A stretch of DNA of 64,000 bases from contig OY288157.1 of assembly GCA_958439195.1 (NCBI GenBank), positions 62,001-126,000 of the forward strand. Reading direction: 5' to 3'. This document shows positions 25,128-32,905 of the stretch, piece by piece (the stretch's first letter is position 1; each line of letters opens with the position of its first letter). The position numbers and the translations under genes are program-made. Source of the stretch: an uncultured Paracoccaceae bacterium (GTDB taxonomy: Bacteria > Pseudomonadota > Alphaproteobacteria > Rhodobacterales > Rhodobacteraceae). Below the pieces are notes generated by a model. It did not search any database and was not told where the DNA came from. It saw nothing but the letters and a program-made list of their open reading frames with translations.

Positions 25128-26426
25128 TCACTTTTCGGGGATCAATCCCCGCGGGCTGAACCGCAGCACCAAAAGCAGGATCACCCCCAGCGTCAGCAGG
25201 CGCATGTGTTGCGCGCTGTCCACCAGATGCGTCTTCAACGCGCCGTCGGCCATCCCTGCCACAATCCCGCTCATCACCAGCGGCCCAAGGCTTTCCACGA
25301 TCAGCCAAAGCCAACCGATCAGCAACCCGCCCAGAACCGCGCCCCAGTTGTTGCCCGATCCGCCGACGATCACCATCACCCAGATCAGAAAGGTGAACCG
25401 CAGCGGGTTATATTCCCCCGGCAGCAACTGCCCCGCCATCGACGTGTACATCGCCCCTGCGATCCCCACTACGGCAGAGCCAAGGATGAAGACCTGAAGG
25501 TGGCGCCGTTTGACATCCTTGCCCATCGCGGCAGACGACACTTCGTTGTCGCGGATGGCGCGCATCATGCGGCCCCAGGGGCTGTTGAGCGCGCGTTCCG
25601 ACAGCCAGATCACCGCCAGCAACACGGCGGTGAACAGCGCGATATACATCAGCTTCACGATGATCGACGATGCGGTCATCGGATCGAACCCCCAGCGCGT
25701 GGCCCAATCGACAAACGCCGCCGATTGCTGCAACTCCACCTCATAGGGCACGGGCCAAGGGCGGGGCAGGTCGATGATGTTCTTCACCCCCCGTGCCAGC
25801 CAGTCTTCGTTCTTCATCACGGCGATGACGATTTCCGCGATCCCCAGCGTGGCGATGGCCAGATAATCCGACCGCAGCCCCAACGAGATCTTGCCGATGG
25901 CCCAGGCGGCAGCAGCGGCCAACAGGCCGCCCACCGGCCAGGACACCAGCGCCGGAAGGCCAAGGCCGCCGATATTGCCTGCCGTCGCCGGGTTGAACGC
26001 CTCGACCGCTGAAACGGCGGGGTCAAACACCATGCGGAACAGGATAAAACCGCCAATGCAGATCACTAGCGTTACCAGCATCCGCGCACGCCCCGGTGCC
26101 ATGCGGTTCCACGCAAACACGGCAGCGGCAATCGAGGCCGCGCCAAGGAACAGTCCGCCCAGAATGCCCGTGCCGCCCGCGGCCCAGCCTTCGGCCACCG
26201 GACGTGCCGACACCAGCACCACTGCCAAACCGCCCAGCGCGGTAAAGCCCATGATCCCGGTGTTGAACAGCCCGGCATAGCCCCACTGGATGTTTACCCC
26301 CAGCGCCATGATCGCCGACAAAAGCGAAATGCCAAGGATCGACAGCGACAGGTTCCAGCTTTGGAACATCCCCGTCAGGATGAACAAAACGGCGACCGTT
26401 CCGAAAAGCGCAAGGTTGCGGGTCAT
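25128..26426 (-). CDS. Branched-chain-type ABC transporter permease (LivM-like)
   Basis: A 432-residue permease with about ten membrane spans. It has the LivM signature 'NIQWGYAGLFNTGIMGFTALGG' near residue 45-66 and the coupling region 'NPWGRMMRAIRDNEVSSAAMGKDV' (about 290), which is the EAA-like loop that contacts the ATPases. It is the last gene of a five-gene operon transcribed binding protein, livG, livF, livH, livM, and its ATG overlaps the livH stop by 4 bp. The substrate is not set by sequence; liv-like systems carry amino acids, amides, urea or betaine-like compounds. The dehydrogenase and GbdR-like regulator nearby hint at a methylated amine. Confidence 0.9.
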   Translation of the reverse strand: MTRNLALFGTVAVLFILTGMFQSWNLSLSILGISLLSAIMALGVNIQWGYAGLFNTGIMGFTALGGLAVVLVSARPVAEGWAAGGTGILGGLFLGAASIAAAVFAWNRMAPGRARMLVTLVICIGGFILFRMVFDPAVSAVEAFNPATAGNIGGLGLPALVSWPVGGLLAAAAAWAIGKISLGLRSDYLAIATLGIAEIVIAVMKNEDWLARGVKNIIDLPRPWPVPYEVELQQSAAFVDWATRWGFDPMTASSIIVKLMYIALFTAVLLAVIWLSERALNSPWGRMMRAIRDNEVSSAAMGKDVKRRHLQVFILGSAVVGIAGAMYTSMAGQLLPGEYNPLRFTFLIWVMVIVGGSGNNWGAVLGGLLIGWLWLIVESLGPLVMSGIVAGMADGALKTHLVDSAQHMRLLTLGVILLLVLRFSPRGLIPEK

Positions 26427-27433
26427 ACCGATTTCCCCTTGAACAGGCCGGTGGGCATGAAGATCAGCACTATGATCAGGATGGCGAAGCTGACGGCGAA
26501 TTTGTAATCCGTCGACATCAGTTGCAGCAGCCCGTCAGGCGCCATGCTTTCCGGCACGATATAGGTGACGACCTTTTTCCAGGCATAGGTCACCATCACC
26601 TCGGAGAACGCGATCAGGAACCCGCCCGCAATGGCCCCGATCGGGCTGCCCAGCCCGCCCACGATGGCGGCAGCAAAAATCGGCAGCAGCAACTGGAAAT
26701 AGACAAAGGGTTTGAAGCTTTTGTCCAATCCATACAGCACCCCGGCAATGGTCGCCAATCCGGCGGCAATGATCCAGGTCACGGCGACCACCCGGTCCGG
26801 GTTGATCCCGGACAGAAGCGCCAAATCCTCATTGTCGGAAAACGCCCGCATGGATTTGCCGGTGCGGGTCTTTTGCAGGAACCAGAACAGCAGCGCCATC
26901 ACGATCAGCGCGGTCGCAACCGTAACTGCCTGTGTCGTCTTGATCGCCAGCCCCTCGGCCAGACCGGTGGCAGTCTTGAAATCACCGGCGGAAATGACGA
27001 ACCGTTCGCCATCGGTAAAGTTCTGGTCATCCACCCCGATAATCAGGCGGACGATGCCGTTCATCACGAACATCACGCCCAGCGACACCATCACCAGGAT
27101 CACCGGCGCGGCCTTTTGCTTGCGGTAAAAGCGATAGATCACCCGGTCGGTGCCCAACGCGAACAGCGCCGTGACGGCAATACCGAAGGGCAGGGCCAGC
27201 AGGGCGGTGGGCAGAACACCAAAGTTGATGCCCATCGACTGGAACCACCAGGTCACAAGGATGGTGACCATGGTGCCAAAGGCCATCGTGTCGCCATGGG
27301 CAAAGTTGGAAAAGCGCAGGATGCCATAGATCAGCGTCACCCCCAGCGCCCCCAGCGCCAGTTGCGCGCCATAGGCCAGACCCGGCACAAAGACGAAGTT
27401 CAGGAAAACGATCAGGGCGTTCAGGATATCCAT
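26423..27433 (-). CDS. Branched-chain-type ABC transporter permease (LivH-like)
   Basis: A 336-residue permease with about eight membrane spans. It shows the LivH start 'ALGALGVTLIYGILRFSNFAHGDTMAFG' (about 27-54) and the coupling loop 'TRTGKSMRAFSDNEDLALLSGINPDRV' (about 190-216). It forms the transmembrane pair with the LivM-like protein. It follows the livF gene with a 3-nt gap, so it is translated from the same mRNA. Confidence 0.92.
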   Translation of the reverse strand: MDILNALIVFLNFVFVPGLAYGAQLALGALGVTLIYGILRFSNFAHGDTMAFGTMVTILVTWWFQSMGINFGVLPTALLALPFGIAVTALFALGTDRVIYRFYRKQKAAPVILVMVSLGVMFVMNGIVRLIIGVDDQNFTDGERFVISAGDFKTATGLAEGLAIKTTQAVTVATALIVMALLFWFLQKTRTGKSMRAFSDNEDLALLSGINPDRVVAVTWIIAAGLATIAGVLYGLDKSFKPFVYFQLLLPIFAAAIVGGLGSPIGAIAGGFLIAFSEVMVTYAWKKVVTYIVPESMAPDGLLQLMSTDYKFAVSFAILIIVLIFMPTGLFKGKSV

Positions 27434-27436
27434 GCC

Positions 27437-28147
27437 TTAACCCCCAAGGAAGGAACGGCGGACCTCGGGGTCGGCCAAAAGCGCGGCCCCGGTGTCGGTG
27501 AAACGATTGGCACCTTGCACAAGGACAAAGCCCTTGTCGGCAATCTCCAGCGCCTGACGGGCATTCTGTTCCACCATCAGGATGGAAATCCCGGTGCGCG
27601 CCACTTCGATGATGCGGTCGAAAAGTTCGTCCATCACGATGGGGCTGACGCCCGCTGTGGGTTCATCCAGCATCAGAACCTTGGGCTGCGTCATCAGCGC
27701 GCGCCCCACCGCCACTTGCTGGCGCTGCCCGCCCGACAATTCCCCCGCTGCTTGCAGACGCTTCTGCTTCAGCACCGGGAACAGGTCATAAACCTGTGCC
27801 AGCGTGTCGCGGAAATCGTCCCTGCGGATGAAGGCCCCCATTTCCAGGTTCTCTTCCACCGTCATCGAGGTAAAGATGTTGTGGGTCTGCGGCACGAACC
27901 CCATGCCCTTGGCCACGCGGGCCTGCGGCGACAGGGCGGTGATGTCTTCGCCCGCCAGTTTCACATGCCCCGCGCGCAGCTTCAGCATGCCGAAAACGGC
28001 CTTCATGGCGGTGGATTTGCCCGCGCCATTGGGGCCTACGATCACGGCGATCTGGCCTTTTTCCACCGCGATGGTGCAGGCGTGCAGGATATCTGCCCCG
28101 CCATAGCCCCCGGTCATCGCCTCGCCGATCAGAAAGGGTTCAGCCAT
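27437..28147 (-). CDS. ABC transporter ATP-binding protein (LivF-like)
   Basis: A 236-residue ATPase. Walker A is GPNGAGKS at 38-45, the signature is LSGGQRQQVAVGRAL near 137, and Walker B is VLMLDEPTAG near 157. Short inserts and the 'GMGFVPQTHNIFTSMTVEENLEMGAF' Q loop match LivF. Its start overlaps the end of livG by 8 bp. Confidence 0.93.
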   Translation of the reverse strand: MAEPFLIGEAMTGGYGGADILHACTIAVEKGQIAVIVGPNGAGKSTAMKAVFGMLKLRAGHVKLAGEDITALSPQARVAKGMGFVPQTHNIFTSMTVEENLEMGAFIRRDDFRDTLAQVYDLFPVLKQKRLQAAGELSGGQRQQVAVGRALMTQPKVLMLDEPTAGVSPIVMDELFDRIIEVARTGISILMVEQNARQALEIADKGFVLVQGANRFTDTGAALLADPEVRRSFLGG

Positions 28148-28931
28148 GCGTGGCTTCCTCCTTGACCTTGTTCTTCAACCCGGTGCCGAGATAGGCCTCG
28201 ATCACCCGTTCGTCATTCTTGACCTCGTCCACCGTGCCTTGCGCCAGCACCTTGCCTTCGGCCATGCAGATGACCGGGTTGCACAGGCGGCCGATGAAAT
28301 CCATGTCGTGTTCGATGACGCAGAAGGTGTAGCCGCGCTCTTTGTTCAGGCGCACGATGGCATCGCCGATGGTGTTCAGCAGCGTGCGGTTCACGCCCGC
28401 GCCGACCTCATCCAGAAAAACCACCTTGGCATCCACCATCATCGTCCGACCCAGTTCCAAAAGCTTTTTCTGCCCGCCCGAAATCTGGCTGGCCTTCTGG
28501 TCCGCCAGGTGGCTGATGGTCAGGAAATCCAGCACATCCAGTGCCTTTTTGCGAATGGCGGCCTCTTCGGCGGCCACGGCGCGGCGGTTGAACCAGGCGT
28601 TCATCAGCCGTTCACCCTTTTGCCGCGCAGGCACCATCATCAGGTTTTCCAGACAGGTCATCGACCCGAATTCATGGGCAATCTGAAACGTCCGCAGCAG
28701 GCCCTTGTGGAACAACTCATGCGGCGGCAGGCCGGTGATGTCTTCGCCATCCATCATCACCCGGCCCGATGTGGGCGGCAGGCGACCGGCGATCACGTTG
28801 AAAAGGGTGGTCTTGCCCGCGCCATTCGGGCCGATCAGCCCGGTGATGGACCCGGTCCTTATCTCCAGCGAGGCCCCGTCAACGGCCCTAAAGCCGCCGA
28901 AATGCCTGTGAAGGTTTTCGACAACGATCAT
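28140..28931 (-). CDS. ABC transporter ATP-binding protein (LivG-like)
   Basis: A 263-residue ATPase. Walker A is GPNGAGKT at 34-41. The Q-loop region is 'GLLRTFQIAHEFGSMTCLENLM', the signature is ISGGQKKLLELGRTMM, and Walker B is VVFLDEVGAG, where a Val replaces the usual Pro. The tail 'GTVDEVKNDERVIEAYLG' is typical of LivG. AGGGGA lies at a good distance before the ATG. A stem-loop separates it from the binding-protein gene. Confidence 0.93.
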   Translation of the reverse strand: MIVVENLHRHFGGFRAVDGASLEIRTGSITGLIGPNGAGKTTLFNVIAGRLPPTSGRVMMDGEDITGLPPHELFHKGLLRTFQIAHEFGSMTCLENLMMVPARQKGERLMNAWFNRRAVAAEEAAIRKKALDVLDFLTISHLADQKASQISGGQKKLLELGRTMMVDAKVVFLDEVGAGVNRTLLNTIGDAIVRLNKERGYTFCVIEHDMDFIGRLCNPVICMAEGKVLAQGTVDEVKNDERVIEAYLGTGLKNKVKEEATHG

Positions 28932-29006
28932 CTGTGTTCCCCTGGACCCCCGTCATTGCCGCAGACCTTGCATGGGCCGCGTCGCGGGGTGTTTGCTTAT
29001 GGCAAC

Positions 29007-29028
29007 GGCCCGGGCATCTGCCCGGGCC
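29007..29028 (-). terminator. Intercistronic stem-loop after the binding-protein gene
   Basis: GGCCCGGGCA and TGCCCGGGCC form a 9-10 bp perfect stem with a tiny loop, 29 nt past the binding-protein stop. There is no U run, so it more likely stabilises or attenuates the mRNA, giving more binding protein than permease, than fully stops transcription. Confidence 0.6.
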
Positions 29029-29056
29029 GCGCCGTCAGGTCAAGCCGAAAGACGGA

Positions 29057-30238
29057 TCAACGGAAGCCGACCGTGGTGATTGCGCCATCGGTGATCGAAT
29101 ATTCGCGGTAGTTGCCCGCGGATTCACCCGAACCCACCAGTTCCACCGCCGTCGCGCCGATATAGTCGATATCGGTGCCAGCAGCGATCAGGTCCAGCGC
29201 CTTGCCCAGTTCACCCGGCAGGATCGGCTCGCCCGGTGCGTTGGCCAGATCCATCACCTTGGTGGTCCAGTCGGCGGAGGACGTGGAATTCGCCGCCGCC
29301 ATCGCCATCAGGATCAGCGCCGCCGCATCATAGGATTCCGGCGAAAAGGCCGAGGTGCCATCAAAGCCCGCCGCCGTTGCCATTTCCTGATACTTCGCCG
29401 CACCTTCGGAATCCGTGCCCGGAACCGCGCCGAAAGACCCGTTCAGCGGCTCACCGATCGCCTGGATCAGCGCGTCGCCATACATCCCGTCCACCAGATA
29501 GAAGGTGTCGAACGCACCCGAATCGAGCGAGGCCTGGATCACGCCCTTGCCGCCCTGGTCGACATAGCCCGCAACCACCAGCATCTCGCCGCCGGCCGAT
29601 GCCAACGAGGCGACTTCAGCCGAATAGTCGGCCTTGCCGTCTTCGTGCGGGGCCGAAATGGTGACCGAACCGCCCTTTGCCGCGAAGGCCGCGCCAAAGC
29701 TGTCGGCCAGACCCTTGCCATAGTCGTTGTTGGTATAGGTCAGCGCGACGGATTTGATGCCTTTTTCCGTCAGGATGTCGGCCATGATTTCGCCCTGGCG
29801 CGCATCCGACGGCGCGGTGCGGAAGAACAGGCCGTCATCTTCGGCGGTCGACAAAGCGGGCGACGTGGCCGAAGGCGAAATCATGCCAATCCCGTTCGGG
29901 CGTGCCACGTTCTGCAGCACGGCCCCGGTCACGCCGGAACAGTCGCCGCCGACGATGGCGGTGACGCCATCAGCCGTGACCAGACGTTCGGCAGCCGCCG
30001 TGGCCGCCGCAGCGTCGATGCAGGTGGAATCGCCGCGCACCGCGGAAACCGCGCCCAGCGTGAACTTGCCGGAATCGTTGATTTCCTTGATCGCCAGATC
30101 GGCACCAGCACCCATCGACGGGGTGATGGATTCAAGCGGGCCTGTAAAGCCCAGCAGCACGCCCAGTTTCACGTCTTGCGCCGAGGCGGCACCCGCCATA
30201 AGCGCGGTCGCGGCCGAGGCCAGCAGCAGTTTTTTCAT
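29057..30238 (-). CDS. Branched-chain-type ABC transporter substrate-binding protein
   Basis: A 393-residue periplasmic binding protein with a Sec signal (MKKLLLASAATALMAGAASA, then QD). It has the LivJ-like two-lobe Leu/Ile/Val-binding fold: 'KLGVLLGFTGPLESITPSMGAGADLAIKEIN' at the start, 'AIVGGDCSGVTGAVLQNVARPNGIGMISPSATSPALS' and 'VALTYTNNDYGKGLADSFG'. The disulfide pair may be the cysteines near 73 and 99. GGGAG lies 7 nt before the ATG. It is the first gene of the operon. The substrate is unknown; candidates are methylated amino acids or betaines by context. Confidence 0.92.
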   Translation of the reverse strand: MKKLLLASAATALMAGAASAQDVKLGVLLGFTGPLESITPSMGAGADLAIKEINDSGKFTLGAVSAVRGDSTCIDAAAATAAAERLVTADGVTAIVGGDCSGVTGAVLQNVARPNGIGMISPSATSPALSTAEDDGLFFRTAPSDARQGEIMADILTEKGIKSVALTYTNNDYGKGLADSFGAAFAAKGGSVTISAPHEDGKADYSAEVASLASAGGEMLVVAGYVDQGGKGVIQASLDSGAFDTFYLVDGMYGDALIQAIGEPLNGSFGAVPGTDSEGAAKYQEMATAAGFDGTSAFSPESYDAAALILMAMAAANSTSSADWTTKVMDLANAPGEPILPGELGKALDLIAAGTDIDYIGATAVELVGSGESAGNYREYSITDGAITTVGFR

Positions 30239-30301
30239 AGATAGCTCCCAAGTTGGATCGTTGTCCTGAACGCGAACCTAGTGTGCTTGTGATCAAAAGG
30301 G

Positions 30302-30323
30302 AAGCACTCCGATAGGTGCGCTT
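30302..30323. promoter_or_regulatory. Imperfect 22-bp palindrome upstream of the ABC operon
   Basis: AAGC-N-C-N-CC...GG-N-G-N-GCTT symmetry (start AAGCACTCCG, end ATAGGTGCGCTT), about 64-85 nt upstream of the binding-protein start. It is a plausible operator for the operon or for the divergent sugar dehydrogenase. Low certainty. Confidence 0.3.
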
Positions 30324-30431
30324 CACCGCGGCCCTGCCGTGCGCAAGTTGACGTTTGGTCAGAAAGCCGTGATCCCGGTTTTCTTTCGGACAGTTGTTCT
30401 TACCTGTGGTTGAAACCAAAGGATTGTCTAC

Positions 30432-31628
30432 ATGCATCAGACCCTTGTCGCATCTTCTTGTGCCATCAACCGAACTTCCCCAATGCCGCGCATTGCCAAT
30501 CAGGCCACCAAAGGTGGGCTTGCCGGGGCGGTCGCGGGATTGCTTCTGGCCGCAGCTTCACCCCTTGTCGCGCAGGCGCAAAGCCAGACGCTGGAATCCG
30601 CGGCCGGACCCATGATCGTGACGCCGATGGTGACAGGTCTGGATCAACCTTGGGCGCTGGCATTCCTGCCCGATGGCGCAGTTCTGGTGACGGAACGGGA
30701 CGGCCGGCTGCTTCTGGTCAAGGATGACGTCATCACCCCGGTTTCCGGCACGCCGGACGTGTTTGCCGACGGGCAGGGCGGTTTGCTGGATGTCATGATC
30801 CCGCGGGATTTTGCGCAGACCCGCGAAGTCTGGCTCAGTTTTTCGCTTCCCGTTGGTGGCGGTGCGGCAACCGCGATCGGCAAGGGGCGGCTGGCCGAAG
30901 ATGGCCGCAGCCTGGAAGGGTTTGAAACGCTGTATAGCGGCGATCCCGCAGGGGGCGGGCGGCATTTCGGATCGCGCATCGTCGAGGCGATGGATGGCAC
31001 CATCTTTCTGACGACAGGTGATCGTGGCACCGGTCCCGACGGCCTGGAATCGCAAGATCCAATGCGGGTGGAGGGCAAGGTCATCCACCTGACCCGCGAT
31101 GGCAGTCCCGCCACCACGCTGCCCGGCCACCGCCCCGGCGTGTATTCCGTGGGTCACCGCAACGCGCAGGGCGCTGCTCTGGATGCCCAAGGCAACCTGT
31201 GGCTGGTCGAACACGGCGCGCAGGGCGGGGATGAGCTGAACCGCGTCGAACAGGGGCGCAACTATGGCTGGCCGATCATTTCCTACGGCGAAAACTACGG
31301 CGGCGGCCAGATCGGCGAAGGGTCTGCCCGCGACGGCATGGAACAGCCGGTGCATTACTGGGTACCTTCCATCGCGCCATCGGGCATGCTGATCTATCAG
31401 GGCGATCTGTTTTCCGACTGGAAGGGCGATGTGTTCACTGGATCGCTGAACTCCGACTTCATCAGCCGGCTGGACCCGGACGCCGACTATGCCGAAGAAC
31501 GCATCGCAGGCCCGGTCACAGGCCGCGTGCGTGATATCGTCGAGGCGCCGGATGGGGCCATCTGGTATCTGTCGGTTATCGATGGCACCGCCTACCGCCT
31601 GGCCCCTGCGCCAAACACCGCAGGCTGA
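30432..31628 (+). CDS. PQQ-dependent sugar dehydrogenase family protein (soluble Gdh/YliI-like)
   Basis: A 398-residue secreted beta-propeller protein of the soluble glucose dehydrogenase/YliI family. The signal region is long ('GGLAGAVAGLLLAAASPLVAQAQS', about 28-51). Propeller motifs include 'GLDQPWALAFLPDGAVLVTERDGRLLLV', 'SRIVEAMDGTIFLTTGDRG' and 'HGAQGGDELNRVEQGRNYGWP', which carries the catalytic/PQQ region. It would oxidise aldose sugars in the periplasm. ATG at 30432 has AAAGGA 8 nt upstream. An internal ATG at 30483 would trim the signal but lacks a ribosome site. It is divergent from the ABC operon. Confidence 0.87.
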   Translation: MHQTLVASSCAINRTSPMPRIANQATKGGLAGAVAGLLLAAASPLVAQAQSQTLESAAGPMIVTPMVTGLDQPWALAFLPDGAVLVTERDGRLLLVKDDVITPVSGTPDVFADGQGGLLDVMIPRDFAQTREVWLSFSLPVGGGAATAIGKGRLAEDGRSLEGFETLYSGDPAGGGRHFGSRIVEAMDGTIFLTTGDRGTGPDGLESQDPMRVEGKVIHLTRDGSPATTLPGHRPGVYSVGHRNAQGAALDAQGNLWLVEHGAQGGDELNRVEQGRNYGWPIISYGENYGGGQIGEGSARDGMEQPVHYWVPSIAPSGMLIYQGDLFSDWKGDVFTGSLNSDFISRLDPDADYAEERIAGPVTGRVRDIVEAPDGAIWYLSVIDGTAYRLAPAPNTAG

Positions 31629-31637
31629 ACGATTTCC

Positions 31638-31705
31638 CTGCGAAAAATCCGCAGGCGGTGGGCCGAACTGCCACCCCACCACCTGCCAGACCAGAATTTT
31701 CGCAG
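31638..31705. terminator. Bidirectional terminator between convergent genes
   Basis: Two nested inverted repeats: CTGCGAAAA at 31638-31646 with TTTTCGCAG at 31697-31705, and inside them GCAGGCGGTGGG pairing with CCCACCACCTGC (one G-T pair). Each strand leaves a T run (AATTTTCGC and GATTTTTCGC) after the inner stem. It ends the sugar dehydrogenase gene and the GlxA-like gene. Confidence 0.75.
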
Positions 31706-31730
31706 AAAACTCGTGCCGTCCGACCATAGA

Positions 31731-32747
31731 TCAGATCGACAGTCGCACCCCCGTGCCGCCGCCCTGCGATCCGCGTTCGCGGTAGGGGGTGGTGTTGTAA
31801 TGCGCCCGGTAGCATTTGGAAAAATGCGAGGGCGAGGCAAAGCCACAGGCCAGCGCCACATTGATCACGCTCATATCCGTCTGCATCAGCAGATTGCGGG
31901 CCTTTTGCAGCCGCAACTCCATGTAATACCTCTTGGGGCTGCGGTTGAGATAGCGCCGGAACAACCGTTCCAACTGCCGCGTCGACATGCCGACCTCTTC
32001 GGCCAGATCGGCGGGCGACATCGGGTCTTCGATATTGCCCTCCATCATCTGGATGACCTGGCTCAACTTCGGATGCCGCACCCCAATCCGCGTGGGGATC
32101 GACAGGCGCTGCGTGTCTTGGTCCGTGCGAATGGTGGAATAGATCAACTGATCCGCCACCGTATTGGCCAGATCCTCGCCATGGTCGGCGGCAATCACCT
32201 TCAGCATCAGGTCGATGGACGACGTGCCGCCCGCCGTGCTCCAGCGGTTTCCATCCATCACAAAGACCGACTTCGTCAGCTTCACATCCTCGAATTCCTC
32301 AAGGAACCCGTCCTGGTTTTCCCAATGGATCGTCGCCCGCTTGCCATCCAGCAGCCCGGCCTTGGCCACGGCATAGGCCCCGGTGCAAAGCCCGCCCATC
32401 GTGACACCGCGCCGCGCCTCGCGCCGCAGCCAGTTCAGCACGCCGCGCGTGGTGGCCTTCTGCACGTCGATCCCGCCACAGACCAGAAGCGTATCCTCGC
32501 GCTCGATCTCGTCCAGCCCCATGTCCAGCTTGAAGGACGCGCCATTGGAACAGGTGGCGCTTTCGCCGCCTTCTCCGGCCAGCTTCCAGGTATACAACGT
32601 CTCGCCCGACACGCGGTTGGCGATGCGCAGGGGTTCGATGGCGCTGGCGAAAGACAACATCGTGAAACGGTCCAGCAGCAGAAATACAAAGCGCCGGGGT
32701 TCGGCGCCCTTGGCGATATGCTGGGCTTTCTTGGGGGCGGTGGGCAT
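31731..32747 (-). CDS. GlxA-family AraC-type transcriptional regulator (GbdR-like)
   Basis: A 338-residue regulator with an N-terminal DJ-1/PfpI-like domain (about 18-200) and a C-terminal AraC DNA-binding domain (about 235-325). Seen are 'RRFVFLLLDRFTMLSFASAIEPLRIAN', 'GGLCTGAYAVAKAGLLDGKRATIHWEN', then 'DLAEEVGMSTRQLERLFRRYLNRSPKRYYMELRL' and 'ACGFASPSHFSKCYRAHYNTTPYRER'. The closest characterised relatives are GbdR and other glycine betaine/dimethylglycine-responsive activators. The GcvT-type dehydrogenase and the ABC operon are the likely targets, which is inference. AGGTCG lies before the ATG. Confidence 0.9.
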   Translation of the reverse strand: MPTAPKKAQHIAKGAEPRRFVFLLLDRFTMLSFASAIEPLRIANRVSGETLYTWKLAGEGGESATCSNGASFKLDMGLDEIEREDTLLVCGGIDVQKATTRGVLNWLRREARRGVTMGGLCTGAYAVAKAGLLDGKRATIHWENQDGFLEEFEDVKLTKSVFVMDGNRWSTAGGTSSIDLMLKVIAADHGEDLANTVADQLIYSTIRTDQDTQRLSIPTRIGVRHPKLSQVIQMMEGNIEDPMSPADLAEEVGMSTRQLERLFRRYLNRSPKRYYMELRLQKARNLLMQTDMSVINVALACGFASPSHFSKCYRAHYNTTPYRERGSQGGGTGVRLSI

Positions 32748-32905
32748 TGTGCGACCTGAACGTGTCGGTATTCGGCGCAGCCTTTCAGGAAACGAATTTT
32801 ACTGCAAGGGCAATCGGATTGGGAATCAGGCCAGTTTCTTCCTTTGCATATGCCGGGCGATAACCTTATACCGCCCCCGTTACCGCAAACCTTCGGAGAA
32901 GACCC

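Noticed and set aside
22699..25497. A 932-codon open frame on the plus strand opposite the GcvT-type gene.
   Set aside because: It is the antisense of a clear 808-residue enzyme; its product is His/Gly/Arg-rich with no domain pattern, which is common where GC-rich third positions open the opposite strand.
26522..28165. A 547-codon plus-strand frame opposite livH and livF.
   Set aside because: Antisense of genes with clear motifs; the product is Gln/His-rich and lacks any fold.
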